64,000 nt of DNA from contig QGVH01000015.1 of assembly GCA_003242735.1 (NCBI GenBank), positions 1 to 64,000 of the forward strand, in the 5' to 3' direction. The notes under the pieces are model-generated. The model was given only the letters and a program-made list of their open reading frames with translations, did no database searches and had not been told where the DNA came from. The position numbers and the translations under genes were made by a program. This DNA is from a bacterium. Its GTDB lineage: Bacteria; Gemmatimonadota; Gemmatimonadetes; Longimicrobiales; RSA9. Below, piece by piece: positions 38,314-47,513 of this stretch (the stretch's first letter is position 1; each line of letters starts with the position of its first letter).

Positions 38314-39311
38314 CGGCGGCCGTGGGCGCGGGGCAGGTGGTAGTGGTCCGGATCGCGGACGAGCGGTTCGCCGTGGACGCCGCGCTCGTGGACGAAGTCG
38401 TGGACGGCGTCCACCCCCATCCGCTACCCGGTTTGCCCGCGCACGGCAGGGGCGTGCTGGAGCACCGTGGAGAATGGTTGCCGGCGATCGATCCCGCACC
38501 GTTGCTCGCGATCGGGCGGACCGGCGCGGAGCCGACCGCGGCGCTGATCGTGAGGCGCGGCGCCGTGCGCTTCGCCCTGGCAGTGGATGCCGTGCTCTCG
38601 GTCACGGAGCGGCTGCGCGCGATCGTCGGCCCGATGGCGGCTGCGCCATCGGATGCCGGTCGGGAGGACGGGGCGCTCCTGCTGGAGGACGAGGAGGGCG
38701 TCATCACGATGCTCCGGCCGGACGACCTGTTCGAGGGCGCCGCGCCGGAAGAATCCGGGGGGAGCCGGATGACGGACCAACACGCGTCGGCCACGCCGAT
38801 CCCCATCGTCTCGTTCCGGCTCGGAGCGGACGCGTTCGGCGTGGAGGTGCAGCAAGTCCAGGAGGTGATCGCATTCCAGCCGCCGCGGCGGGTGCCGCAC
38901 GCCCCGGAGTTCATCGAGGGCGTGATCGACGTGCGCGGCACGGTCGTGCCGGTGGTGGACCTGCGCAAGCGGCTCCAGATCCCGGCGACGCCGCCGAATG
39001 CGGACACGCGAGTGCTGCTGGCCTCGCTCGGGCAGGAGCGCATCGGCCTCGTCGTGGATGCGGTGATGGAGGTGACCCGCATCCCGCCTACGGACATAGC
39101 GGAGCCCCCGTCCATCTTCCGGGGACTCGCGGCCCGTTACCTCGCCGGGCTCGCCCGCGTCGGCTCGGGGCTGCTGATCCTCCTGCGCCTGGACCAGGTC
39201 CTCACGAGCGAGGAGCGCCTCGCGCTGCTCGGGATCGGGGCGGAGGGCGAGGGCAACGCCCCCACCAGCTCGCGGGCGGGAGGAAAGCGCGCCCGGCGGC
39301 GCGAGGAGTGA
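38310..39311 (+). CDS. cheW: Tandem double-CheW protein
   Basis: 333 residues with two CheW domains. The first (about 8-150) is divergent (VVVRIADERFAVDAALVDEVV, GVLEHRGEWLPAID, VRFALAVDAVLSV). The second (about 160-300) is canonical (PIVSFRLGADAFGVEVQQVQEV, APEFIEGVIDVRGTVVPVVDL, ERIGLVVDAVMEV). There is no receiver domain, so it is not CheV. Linked CheW domains could bridge array units. The tail is basic. It is separate from the single CheW that opens the operon. Confidence 0.9.
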   Translation: MTAAVGAGQVVVVRIADERFAVDAALVDEVVDGVHPHPLPGLPAHGRGVLEHRGEWLPAIDPAPLLAIGRTGAEPTAALIVRRGAVRFALAVDAVLSVTERLRAIVGPMAAAPSDAGREDGALLLEDEEGVITMLRPDDLFEGAAPEESGGSRMTDQHASATPIPIVSFRLGADAFGVEVQQVQEVIAFQPPRRVPHAPEFIEGVIDVRGTVVPVVDLRKRLQIPATPPNADTRVLLASLGQERIGLVVDAVMEVTRIPPTDIAEPPSIFRGLAARYLAGLARVGSGLLILLRLDQVLTSEERLALLGIGAEGEGNAPTSSRAGGKRARRREE

Positions 39312-40348
39312 CATCGCAGCCGATCGGCCTTCGCGCCGGATCGCGGCTGGCGGGGCGCGTGGGATGGACGCGCGTGCTCGCGATCCTGCTCGCGTTGGTC
39401 GTGTGTGCGGCGTCGGCAGCAGCGCTGCAGCGCCCGGAAGCCGACGGGACGACCCTCGTCCGTGGCCCTTTCGTCGTCCACCACTGGGGAGCCCCCCGGC
39501 TCGCCGCCCGGATCCTGGAGATCATCGAGGAGGCCTCCGGCCTGCCGGCGCTGCCGGCCGGGGTGCTCGCCGGCGGCGATCCCATTCACATCCACCTGGC
39601 GCCCGACGAGGCGCACTTCGATTCGCTCACCGGAGGACGCGCGCCGGAGTGGGGCGCGGGCATCGCGCTCCCCGAGGCGGGCGTGATCGTGTTGCCGGCC
39701 TACGCGTCCCGTCGCGGTGGGCCGCAGGAGCTCGCGCGCACGTTGCGCCATGAGCTGGCGCACATCGCCCTGCACCGCTATCTGGCGCCCGCGCGCGTCC
39801 CGCGCTGGTTCCACGAAGGCTACGCGCGTTGGGCTGCGGGCGAGTTGGACTGGGAGGCGGGCTGGCAGCTCCGGATCGCCTTCCTGCTGGGCCGGGCGCC
39901 GCCGCTGGACTCGCTCACGCTCGACTGGCCCGACACCGAGGCGGAGGCGCGCATCGCGTACCTCCTCGCGGCGAGCACGATCGAGTACCTCACGCAGTAC
40001 GGCGGAGAGCGGGGGATCGCGCTGCTGCTCGAACGTTGGAAGGCAGAGGGCGCGCTGGAGCCCGCGCTCTGGCGGACGTACGGGCTCACGCTGCCGCAAC
40101 TGGAAGAGGTCTGGCGCGCGCACGTCCGGCGGCGCTACGGCTGGCTCGTCTTCCTCTCGCACTCCGTCGTCTTCTGGGCGTTCTCGGCCGTCGTCCTCCT
40201 GATCCTGTTCGGCATCCGCCGCCGGCGCGACCGGGCCCGAATGGCCATCCTGCGAGCGACGGAGCCGCCCGATGATCCTGCCTACTGGCTCGAAGCGGAG
40301 GAGGAGCCGGACGGCGACGGAGGCGTCGAACACGGCGGCGCGCGCTGA
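39308..40348 (+). CDS. Membrane-anchored gluzincin-type metallopeptidase (peptidase MA-like)
   Basis: 346 residues from GTG 39308, overlapping the double-CheW stop. A signal anchor lies at about 17-40 (ILLALVVCAASAAA). The zinc site is HELAH (His148-His152) with the third ligand Glu170 in WFHEGYARW, as in peptidase MA-type gluzincins. A second hydrophobic helix (about 282-302, HSVVFWAFSAVVLLILFGI) and a charged tail follow. The catalytic domain would face the periplasm with both ends in the cytosol. It closes the operon; substrate unknown. Confidence 0.85.
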   Translation: MTSQPIGLRAGSRLAGRVGWTRVLAILLALVVCAASAAALQRPEADGTTLVRGPFVVHHWGAPRLAARILEIIEEASGLPALPAGVLAGGDPIHIHLAPDEAHFDSLTGGRAPEWGAGIALPEAGVIVLPAYASRRGGPQELARTLRHELAHIALHRYLAPARVPRWFHEGYARWAAGELDWEAGWQLRIAFLLGRAPPLDSLTLDWPDTEAEARIAYLLAASTIEYLTQYGGERGIALLLERWKAEGALEPALWRTYGLTLPQLEEVWRAHVRRRYGWLVFLSHSVVFWAFSAVVLLILFGIRRRRDRARMAILRATEPPDDPAYWLEAEEEPDGDGGVEHGGAR

Positions 40349-40394
40349 GGTCGTGACGACTCGCCCGGCACCGGCGCTCGAATCCGTCCCCGTC

Positions 40395-42851
40395 TCACAA
40401 CGGCACCTCCAGCACGGCGCCGGCGCCGACGTGGAGCCACGCATCGCGGACCGCCACCGGCACCGGCTCGGTAAGGTCCTGCTCCGCCGTCAAGCGGAGC
40501 CGGTCATGGGTCAGGTCGACACCGAGCCACCGGCCGCGCCAGTGAACGAAAAAGCGGAGCCGCCGGAGCGACTGCGGCATCTCGGGCGCGAACCGAACCC
40601 CCTCCCGCATCAACTCGACGCCCGCATAGCGCCGGAGCACGGTCGCGACGGTCCCGGCCATCGCGCCGAGGTGGATGCCTTCAGGCGTCGTACCTCGTTG
40701 GATGTCATCGACGTCGCTGCGGAGCGCGTCTCTGAACAGCCGGTAACCCTCCTCGCGGTCGAGCCGGTGCATCACGGACGCGATGATCGTTTTGCTCAGC
40801 GTCGAGCCGTGGGATGTCCGCTCCATGTAGTAGGCAATGGTCCGGCGGACCACGGACTCGTCGACCCGATAGCCGAGACGCTGGAAGATCTCGCGTAGTT
40901 CGCGTTCATCGAGCAGGTAGAAGAGCATCATCGCGTCCGGCTGCTTCGAGACCTTGTAGCGGTCCGGCGTGTCGCCCTCCGCCTCGAGGATGCGGTCGAG
41001 GCGCTCGATGTTGCCGTACTTCGCGCGGTACCCCGCCCAGTCGAACTCCTCGAGTGCCTCGTAGCCCTCGAACTGGCTGATCACTCCGTCGGCATGGAAG
41101 GGGACGAGCATCGTCCGGGTGATGTGCTCCCAGCGTTGGAGTTCTCCCTCGTCCAGGCCGAGACGCGCCATCAGCTCGGCGCGGCGGGTCGCCCCGACCT
41201 CGTCCAGCACGTCGAACGCGCGGAGCAGGCACCACACGGCCATGACGTTCGTGTAGGCGTTGTTCGCCACGCCAGCGGCCGCGGCACCGGGCGACCTCTC
41301 GTGGTACTCGTCGGGACCCATGACGCCGGTGATCTCGTAACGGCCGCGTTCCGGGTTCCAGCGGGCGATGCTCGCCCAGAAGCGGGCGATCTCGAGCACC
41401 ATCTCGGCACCGTAGTCGAGCAGGAGCTCGCGGTCGCCGGTCGCCTCGTAATAGCGCCAGATGTTGTAGACGATGGCGGCGTCGACATGGCGCTGCAGGT
41501 GGCTCGAATCCGGCATCCAGCGCCCGGAGAGCGGGTTGAGATGGACCTGCTGCGTGGCTTCGCGTCCGTCGCTGCCGCTCTGCCACGGGTACATGGCGCC
41601 GGCGTACCCCTCCTGTCGGGCGAGCTCCCGGGCGCCCCCGAGCCGGTGGTAGCGGTAGAGCAGGAGCGAGCGGGTGATCGCGGGTGTGCGGAAGCTGTAG
41701 AACGGGAGGATGAAGAGCTCGTCCCAGAAGACGTGCCCGCGGTACGCCTCGCCGTGCAGCCCGCGGGCAGGGGCGCCGACATCCAGCCCGACGGTGTTCG
41801 GCGAGATCGTCTGGAGCAGATGAAAGATGTGGAGGCGCAGGATGAGCTGCACTCGGGCGGGGCCGTCAGCCTGTGGTCGCTCGTCGATCTCGATGTCGTA
41901 GCGTCGCCAGAGGGCGTGCCACGCCAACCGGTGTCCCTCGAACAGCTCCTCGAAGCCCGGTGCGGCGGCGATCTGGATGCGCGCCTCGGCGCCGGGTTCG
42001 CTGATGCCGCGGTCGCGCGACGAGTACAGCGCCACCACCTTCTCGACCCGCAACGTTCGGCCCTGAACCGCCTCCACGCGGAGTTCCTCGCCGATCCGAC
42101 CCGGGCGAGCCTCGACGACTCTACGGTCGGGCTCGAGCCGCTCGGCGCCGAGATACAGGCGCGTGCGAGCTGCCTCGGCCACCCGAATCCGGGACTGTGT
42201 GGTCTGCACGAGGAGGTAGACGCCTTCGGGGGGCACAGTACCGGCTGCCAACACCTCGAGATGGCGGTTCGCGAGCTGGCGGTAGCGCGCGACGCCTGCG
42301 TTGACGACCGTGCCATCGAGCTCAGAGCGGATGTGCAGCGTACCGCTCCAGTTCTCGGGCGTGATGCGGTAATCGATGGCGGCGAGGTTGGGTCTGGCCA
42401 TGCTGACGATACGGCGGGTCTCCACCGCCGTCACGCGGCCGTTCGGGTCCCGCACGCGGAAGCGCCGGAGGAGCAGCCCGTCGCGGAGGTGCAGTTCCTG
42501 GCGATAGGCGAGGATCTGCACGTGCGCGAGGTCGAGCCATTCGCCGTCCCCGGGCCGGAACGAGAGCGGCAGCCAGTTGGGCAGGTTGACCAAGTCTTCG
42601 TTGACGACCGTGCGCCCGGCCACCTCGCTGGCGAGGCGGTTGTAGCCGCCGGCCAGATAGGTGCCAGGGTAGTGGACGCCATCCGCATCCGCCTCTTCTG
42701 CCGCGCCGCGCGTGACGAAGATGCCGTTACCGAGTGCGCACAGCGCTTCGCGAAGGCCTTCCTGGCCCGAGTCGACGCCATCGTACGCCAGCACCCACGG
42801 ATCGAGCGCCCCGGCCGGGATGGCGGTGGGCGCGGGACCGGACGGGTTCAT
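40395..42851 (-). CDS. Glycoside hydrolase family 65 phosphorylase (trehalose/kojibiose/maltose type)
   Basis: 818 residues with the GH65 layout: N-terminal beta-sandwich (DGVDSGQEGLREALCALGNG, NLPNWLPLSFRPGDG), then the (alpha/alpha)6 barrel (FWDELFILPFYSFRTP, YPWQSGSDGRE) with the general-acid Glu in GVMGPDEYHE (about residue 514), and a C-terminal sheet. Such enzymes split alpha-glucosides with phosphate to beta-glucose-1-phosphate plus sugar. The upstream fusion gene supplies a beta-phosphoglucomutase, which needs exactly that product. Trehalose is a likely substrate, but kojibiose or maltose cannot be excluded. It overlaps the upstream gene by four bases. Confidence 0.92.
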   Translation of the reverse strand: MNPSGPAPTAIPAGALDPWVLAYDGVDSGQEGLREALCALGNGIFVTRGAAEEADADGVHYPGTYLAGGYNRLASEVAGRTVVNEDLVNLPNWLPLSFRPGDGEWLDLAHVQILAYRQELHLRDGLLLRRFRVRDPNGRVTAVETRRIVSMARPNLAAIDYRITPENWSGTLHIRSELDGTVVNAGVARYRQLANRHLEVLAAGTVPPEGVYLLVQTTQSRIRVAEAARTRLYLGAERLEPDRRVVEARPGRIGEELRVEAVQGRTLRVEKVVALYSSRDRGISEPGAEARIQIAAAPGFEELFEGHRLAWHALWRRYDIEIDERPQADGPARVQLILRLHIFHLLQTISPNTVGLDVGAPARGLHGEAYRGHVFWDELFILPFYSFRTPAITRSLLLYRYHRLGGARELARQEGYAGAMYPWQSGSDGREATQQVHLNPLSGRWMPDSSHLQRHVDAAIVYNIWRYYEATGDRELLLDYGAEMVLEIARFWASIARWNPERGRYEITGVMGPDEYHERSPGAAAAGVANNAYTNVMAVWCLLRAFDVLDEVGATRRAELMARLGLDEGELQRWEHITRTMLVPFHADGVISQFEGYEALEEFDWAGYRAKYGNIERLDRILEAEGDTPDRYKVSKQPDAMMLFYLLDERELREIFQRLGYRVDESVVRRTIAYYMERTSHGSTLSKTIIASVMHRLDREEGYRLFRDALRSDVDDIQRGTTPEGIHLGAMAGTVATVLRRYAGVELMREGVRFAPEMPQSLRRLRFFVHWRGRWLGVDLTHDRLRLTAEQDLTEPVPVAVRDAWLHVGAGAVLEVPL

Positions 42852-44404
42852 CGCCCGCTCTCCTCGCGCAGCGCGGCAAGGCGCTCGAGCAGTTCCCGGA
42901 CTTCGCGGACGTCCTGGAGGCCGTAGCGCGCAGCCGTCGGCCGCGGGATCTCCGCCACGAGAATGCCGATGCCCCGCTTTGCGAGTGCCCGGAACGCGTC
43001 CTCGTCCGTCGCGTCGTCACCGATGTACAGCGGCACGACGTCCGGTCGGTCGAGGCCGAGCGTCTCGAGCAGCCACAGGACGGCGCGGCCCTTGTCCCAC
43101 TCGATCGCGGGGCGTAGCTCGAACACTTTCTTTCCCGTTCCCTTCCTCAGCTCCGGCCGCTGCGCGAGGACATCGTCCACGATGCGCTCGATGTCCGGCA
43201 CCCGCGCCTCGTCCACCATGCGGTAGTGTACGGAGACCGCGTACTTCTTGTGCTCGACGAGGACGCCGGGGATGCCTGCCGTGCGACGGCGCAACTCATC
43301 GGCGACGGCGGTGATGACGGGCGCAGCCTCGCGGGCGACCTCGAGCCGAACGCCGCCGGCAGCGGGGCCGGAGATGTCGAACCCGTGGCTGCCGGCGTAG
43401 TTGATGTCCTCGAGGCCGACGAAGCGCATCACGTTCTCCCGATCGCGCCCGCTGATGACGGTGGTCGGCCAAGCCGCGGCCACGCGTCGCAGGGTGTCAC
43501 GCATGTCATCGCCGAGCGTGGCGAGGTCGGGGTGCTCGACGATCGGGGTGAGCGTGCCGTCGTAATCGAGGAAGAGGGCAGGGCGTCGGCCGTGCAGCTC
43601 GGCGGCGATCTCGGCCCAGTGGGCGATGGCGTTGGGGCGAGCGTCGCCGCGGTGCGCGAACCACGCCTCGATGCGGTCCGCGGACAGCTCGCGGAGGTCG
43701 CGGACCACCCAATCGGCGCCGTGTTCGCGCAGCGCGATCCCGTGACCACCGCGGTCGACGCCGAGCACCAGCCCGAAGCCGCCCGCCCGGCCCGCCTCGA
43801 CGCCGGCGATGGCGTCTTCGACGACGACGGCGCGCTGCGCGTCGCACACGCCGAGGCGCTGGAGGCAGACGAGGAAGATGTCGGGGGCCGGCTTGCCGCG
43901 CAGACCGAGCTCCTCGCTCACGATGCCGTCCACGCGTGCGTCGAAGAGATCCGCAAGGCCCGCCTTCTCGAGGATCAGCGCCGTGTTCTTGCTGGACGAC
44001 GCGACGCCGACGCGCACGCCACGCTCTCGCAGCTCGCGGATCAAGCGGACCGCGTCGGTGTCCACCTCGACGCCGCGCTCCGCGAGCAGGTCGCGGAAGA
44101 TGAGGTCCTTGCGGCGGCCGAGCCCTACGACGGTCTCCGCGTCGGGCGGATCGGACGGTGCGCCTTCGGGCAGCGTGATGCCACGCGAGGCGAGGAAGGT
44201 GCGGACGCCATCCGAGCGGGGGCGGCCGTCCACGTGGGCGCGGTAATCCGTATCGGTGAACGGCCGGAACGGCTCGCCGGCGGCCTCCGCGCGCGAGCGC
44301 AGGAACTCGTCGAAGAGCCGTTTCCACGCCTCCGCGTGGATGCGCGCCGTGAAGGTCACGACGCCGTCGAGGTCGAAGATGGCGGCTTCGGGTGTCGGCC
44401 GCAT
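42848..44404 (-). CDS. Bifunctional beta-phosphoglucomutase / trehalose-6-phosphate phosphatase fusion
   Basis: 518 residues, two HAD domains. Residues about 1-255 are beta-phosphoglucomutase-like ([65 protein letters not shown]). Residues about 285-518 are an OtsB-type phosphatase ([48 protein letters not shown]). The first half converts beta-glucose-1-phosphate to glucose-6-phosphate; the second makes trehalose from trehalose-6-phosphate. The ribosome-binding site is strong (GAGGAGGCCAG). With the downstream GH65 enzyme it forms a trehalose synthesis and recycling unit; otsA is not in the window. Confidence 0.93.
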   Translation of the reverse strand: MRPTPEAAIFDLDGVVTFTARIHAEAWKRLFDEFLRSRAEAAGEPFRPFTDTDYRAHVDGRPRSDGVRTFLASRGITLPEGAPSDPPDAETVVGLGRRKDLIFRDLLAERGVEVDTDAVRLIRELRERGVRVGVASSSKNTALILEKAGLADLFDARVDGIVSEELGLRGKPAPDIFLVCLQRLGVCDAQRAVVVEDAIAGVEAGRAGGFGLVLGVDRGGHGIALREHGADWVVRDLRELSADRIEAWFAHRGDARPNAIAHWAEIAAELHGRRPALFLDYDGTLTPIVEHPDLATLGDDMRDTLRRVAAAWPTTVISGRDRENVMRFVGLEDINYAGSHGFDISGPAAGGVRLEVAREAAPVITAVADELRRRTAGIPGVLVEHKKYAVSVHYRMVDEARVPDIERIVDDVLAQRPELRKGTGKKVFELRPAIEWDKGRAVLWLLETLGLDRPDVVPLYIGDDATDEDAFRALAKRGIGILVAEIPRPTAARYGLQDVREVRELLERLAALREESGR

Positions 44405-44516
44405 CTGGCCTCCTCAGGATCAGTGTACGGCGGCTTTGGCGGGGCGCCCTCGAAAGATTGGGGCCGACGCCGCCGGGTGTCACCCCCACGGGTGGGGCAG
44501 GCCTCGTCCGAATGTG

Positions 44517-44776
44517 GATCCCCGCGATCAGGACCTGCGCCACCGCGTTCACGTCAGGGAGCGACGGGCCGAGCACCTCCTCCGGTTCGGTGAGGTCGGG
44601 TTTGATCGCGTCCGGCGCGGCCGCGAGTCCGTGCGCGAGGGGAGCGCCGGACGTGTCCCGGAGCGTCGTCACGCGGTGGGATCGAGCTCGGTCTGCCGCA
44701 CACGGTTCACCCCGCCTTCCGTGGGCCGGCCCAGGAACATCGTCTGCTCGGCTGCGGGGCTCAGCGTGACCGCGAC
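44517..44776 (-). pseudogene. Remnant of a PfkB-family phosphofructokinase gene
   Basis: Two pieces of a PfkB sugar kinase lie between ppsA and the HAD fusion. At 44776-44672 one frame reads VAVTLSPAAEQTMFLG then GGVNRVRQTELDP, the typical PfkB N-terminus that should continue into GGKG but instead stops at 44669-44671. At 44672-44517 another frame reads DTSGAPLAHGLAAAPDAIKP then LTEPEEVLG, a segment from the kinase's second half. The middle is deleted, the GAGD catalytic motif is missing and the frame is broken. The N-terminal piece overlaps the end of ppsA, suggesting a former ppsA-pfkB operon. Confidence 0.65.
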
Positions 44777-47196
44777 GAGGCCGACGCGGCGTCCGCCGCG
44801 CGCGGAGCCGCGGCCGGCGCCGCGCCGGGCCGCCCGTCCGGCGTTGGGCCTTCCAGCGCCGCCTCCGCGATGCGATTGCGCGCCGCCGCCATCCCCCGCG
44901 CTTCCTCGAGGATGAGCTTTTGCTCCGCCGCAGCGATGTGGCGCCGTGTCACCTCGACCGCATCCGGGTTGACCGAAATCGCGTCGATGCCCCAGCGGAC
45001 CAGGATCTCGGCGTACTCGGGGTGGACGGATGGCGCCTGTCCGCAGATCGAGCTGGCGATGCCGAGCTCCTTGCACCGTCGGATGATCGTGTGGATGGCG
45101 TCCAGCACCGCGGGGTCTCGCTCGTCGTACAGCGGGGCGAGGATCTCGCTGTCCCGATCCACGCCGAGCACGAGCTGGGTCAAGTCGTTGGAGCCGATCG
45201 AGACGCCCCGCACGCCGAGGCGGGCGTATTCCTCGATCCAGTACACGATCGAGGGGACCTCGGCCATGACCCACAGCTCGAGGTTGCGGTCCAGCCCTGC
45301 TGCATCGATCTGCCGCTTCACCGCGCGGAACTCCCAACCGGTCCTCACGAACGGGATCATGAGGTGGAGGTTGTCGAACTGCTCGCGCACACGGGCGATG
45401 GTGCGCAGCTCGAGGGCGAAGAGGTCCGGCTCGCGGGTGTAACGGTACGCGCCCCGGTAGCCGATCATCGGATTCTCTTCCGCCGGTTCGTAGCGCTCGC
45501 CGCCCTCGAGTCCGCGGAACTCGTTCGAGCGGAAGTCCATCGCGCGATAGAGCACCGGGCGCGGGTGGAACGCCCTGGCGAAGGTGGTGAGGTCCTCGAC
45601 CATGCGCTCGACGAACTCATCGCTCCGTCCTTCCTCGATCAGCCGGCGCGGGTGCCGGTTCTCGAGCGCCGAGAGGATCATGAACTCCGCGCGCAGCAGA
45701 CCGACGCCGTCCACCGGCATGCGGGCCACCTCCTCCGCGCGCTCCGGCTCGCCGAGGTTCACCTCGAGGCGTGTCGCCGTCACGGGCGCGGTCGCGATGG
45801 CGGGGGCGGCAGGCGCAGGCGTGGCAGCGGCTCGACGCTCCGCGCCGGGTCGTCGACCGGCGGTGACGACGCCCTCGCGGGCGTCCACCGTCACCGTCAT
45901 GCCGTCGCGGAGCGTGCGTGTGGCGGCCCGCGCGCCGACTATGCAGGGAAGACCGAGCTCGCGCGAGACGATGGCCGCGTGCGAGGTCATGCCGCCCGCG
46001 TCCGTCACGATGGCGGCGGCCCTGCGCATGATCGGCACCCAATCCGGCGCGGTGCGGGTGGTCACGAGGACCTCCCCTTCCGCCAGCTTGCCGCCCTCTT
46101 GCGGCGACGCGAGGACGCGCACGACGCCCGACGCAATGCCCGGGCTCGCACCCAGGCCGCGGACCAGGACCTTGCCCGCGTGTTCCTCTCCTCCGGATTC
46201 CGGAGCAGCGGCTGCGGATGCACCCGCTCGTTCGCCGAGCGTGGTCACGGGCCGCGTCTGGACGAAGTAGATCGTACCGCCCTCGATCGCCCACTCGGCG
46301 TCCTGCGGCGCGCCGTAGTGCTTCTCGTCCTCGATGCCCAGCTCGGCAAGCGCACGGACCTCCGTGTCGGTCAGGACCGGGGCGGTCGCTTTCTCCTCGT
46401 CGAGGTCGACGCGGACGTTCTCGCCCGCTCCCTCGTCCCGCACCAGCATGAACTCCTTGTAACCGGGCGTCTTGCGGACGATCTCCAGGCTCTCCTTGTC
46501 CACCTCGTAACGGTCCGGCGCGACCTGCCCGCCCACCACCACCTCACCCAGCCCCCACGCGGCCTCGATGACCAGCACACCCGGGTCGTTGCTCGCGGGG
46601 TCGATGGTGAACAGCACGCCCGACTTCTCGGCGTTCACCATCTTCTGCACGATCACGGCGATCGGCGCCTCCTCGAGCAAGCCCTGCTTGATCCGGTAGA
46701 ACAAGACCCGCGCGCCGAAGGAGGACGCCCAGCAGTCCTTGACGCGGCGGATCAGCGCGTCGCCGCCACGGATGTTGAGGAAGCTCTCGAACATGCCGGC
46801 GAAGGAGAACTGGGCGGTGTCTTCCACCGTGGCGGAGGAGCGGACCGCGACGTACTCCTGCTCGGCGCCTTGCTGCTCGGAGAGGGTTCGGTATGCGTCC
46901 AGGATCGCGGCTCTGACGTCGTCGGGCACACGCGCGCGGCGGATCAGCGCCTGCGCCGACTCGGCCGTGCGGCGGAGCTGGACCGGGTCGTCCACGTCCA
47001 GGCGCTCGAGCCGGCGGGAGACCTCCGCCGCGACGCCGCTCGCCTCGAAAAAGCGCGCGTAGGCGTCCACCGTGATCACGAACCCAGGGGGAACCGGAAG
47101 GCCGGCGCGCGCCATCTCGCCGAGGTTCGCCCCCTTGCCGCCGGCCACCGCCACGTCGCCCTTGCCCAGCTCGTCGAAGCGTCGAATGAACGTCAT
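44761..47196 (-). CDS. ppsA: Phosphoenolpyruvate synthase
   Basis: 811 residues from ATG 47194-47196, with GGAGACGAGCC upstream. The N-terminal ATP-grasp domain starts KGANLGEMARAGLPVPPGF; FAGMFESFLNIRGGD and FVQTRPVTTL follow. The swivelling domain has the phosphorylated His in GGMTSHAAIVSREL (about residue 405). The TIM barrel carries IGSNDLTQL and the catalytic Cys in SICGQAPS. It makes PEP from pyruvate and ATP for gluconeogenesis. The C-terminal Ala/Ser/Arg tail runs into the pfkB remnant and may be an altered end. Confidence 0.94.
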   Translation of the reverse strand: MTFIRRFDELGKGDVAVAGGKGANLGEMARAGLPVPPGFVITVDAYARFFEASGVAAEVSRRLERLDVDDPVQLRRTAESAQALIRRARVPDDVRAAILDAYRTLSEQQGAEQEYVAVRSSATVEDTAQFSFAGMFESFLNIRGGDALIRRVKDCWASSFGARVLFYRIKQGLLEEAPIAVIVQKMVNAEKSGVLFTIDPASNDPGVLVIEAAWGLGEVVVGGQVAPDRYEVDKESLEIVRKTPGYKEFMLVRDEGAGENVRVDLDEEKATAPVLTDTEVRALAELGIEDEKHYGAPQDAEWAIEGGTIYFVQTRPVTTLGERAGASAAAAPESGGEEHAGKVLVRGLGASPGIASGVVRVLASPQEGGKLAEGEVLVTTRTAPDWVPIMRRAAAIVTDAGGMTSHAAIVSRELGLPCIVGARAATRTLRDGMTVTVDAREGVVTAGRRPGAERRAAATPAPAAPAIATAPVTATRLEVNLGEPERAEEVARMPVDGVGLLRAEFMILSALENRHPRRLIEEGRSDEFVERMVEDLTTFARAFHPRPVLYRAMDFRSNEFRGLEGGERYEPAEENPMIGYRGAYRYTREPDLFALELRTIARVREQFDNLHLMIPFVRTGWEFRAVKRQIDAAGLDRNLELWVMAEVPSIVYWIEEYARLGVRGVSIGSNDLTQLVLGVDRDSEILAPLYDERDPAVLDAIHTIIRRCKELGIASSICGQAPSVHPEYAEILVRWGIDAISVNPDAVEVTRRHIAAAEQKLILEEARGMAAARNRIAEAALEGPTPDGRPGAAPAAAPRAADAASASSRSR

Positions 47197-47513
47197 GGCT
47201 CGTCTCCTACACGGGTCGAAGGCGGGGCTCGCCGCCGATGCATGCACTCCGCCGCCACGGCGGATCCGCTGCAGAACGGGGGCGGCCAGGGTCGCGGGCG
47301 AGCGGGTCGCTGGCTGGCGGGCCGCGCGCGAGCGGCGGCAAGGTTGCGAGGGAGAGGAGGGAGGACGGTGGAGAGGGACGGCCGATCCCGAGCGTCGGGC
47401 GTTCCGGTCGCACGTCGGCCCTCCGTTGCCGAGCCCGGTCGGTGGCGCTGCCGTAGTGGGCTCCCGACGACGTCGCTCCGACCCTTGGTCGAGATCTCCA
47501 CCCACGGCTGCCG
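47197..47513. other. Divergent intergenic region between ppsA and copB-like gene
   Basis: 317 bases of very GC-rich sequence separate the two divergent starts. I found no clear TTGAC/TTGCC-type promoter, metal-regulator inverted repeat, small gene or RNA structure in it. It must contain both promoters, but I cannot place them. Confidence 0.5.

Noticed and set aside
22617..39311. Flagellar chemotaxis cluster
   Set aside because: No flagellar, motor or switch genes occur in the window; the neighbours are MglA, roadblock and TPR genes.
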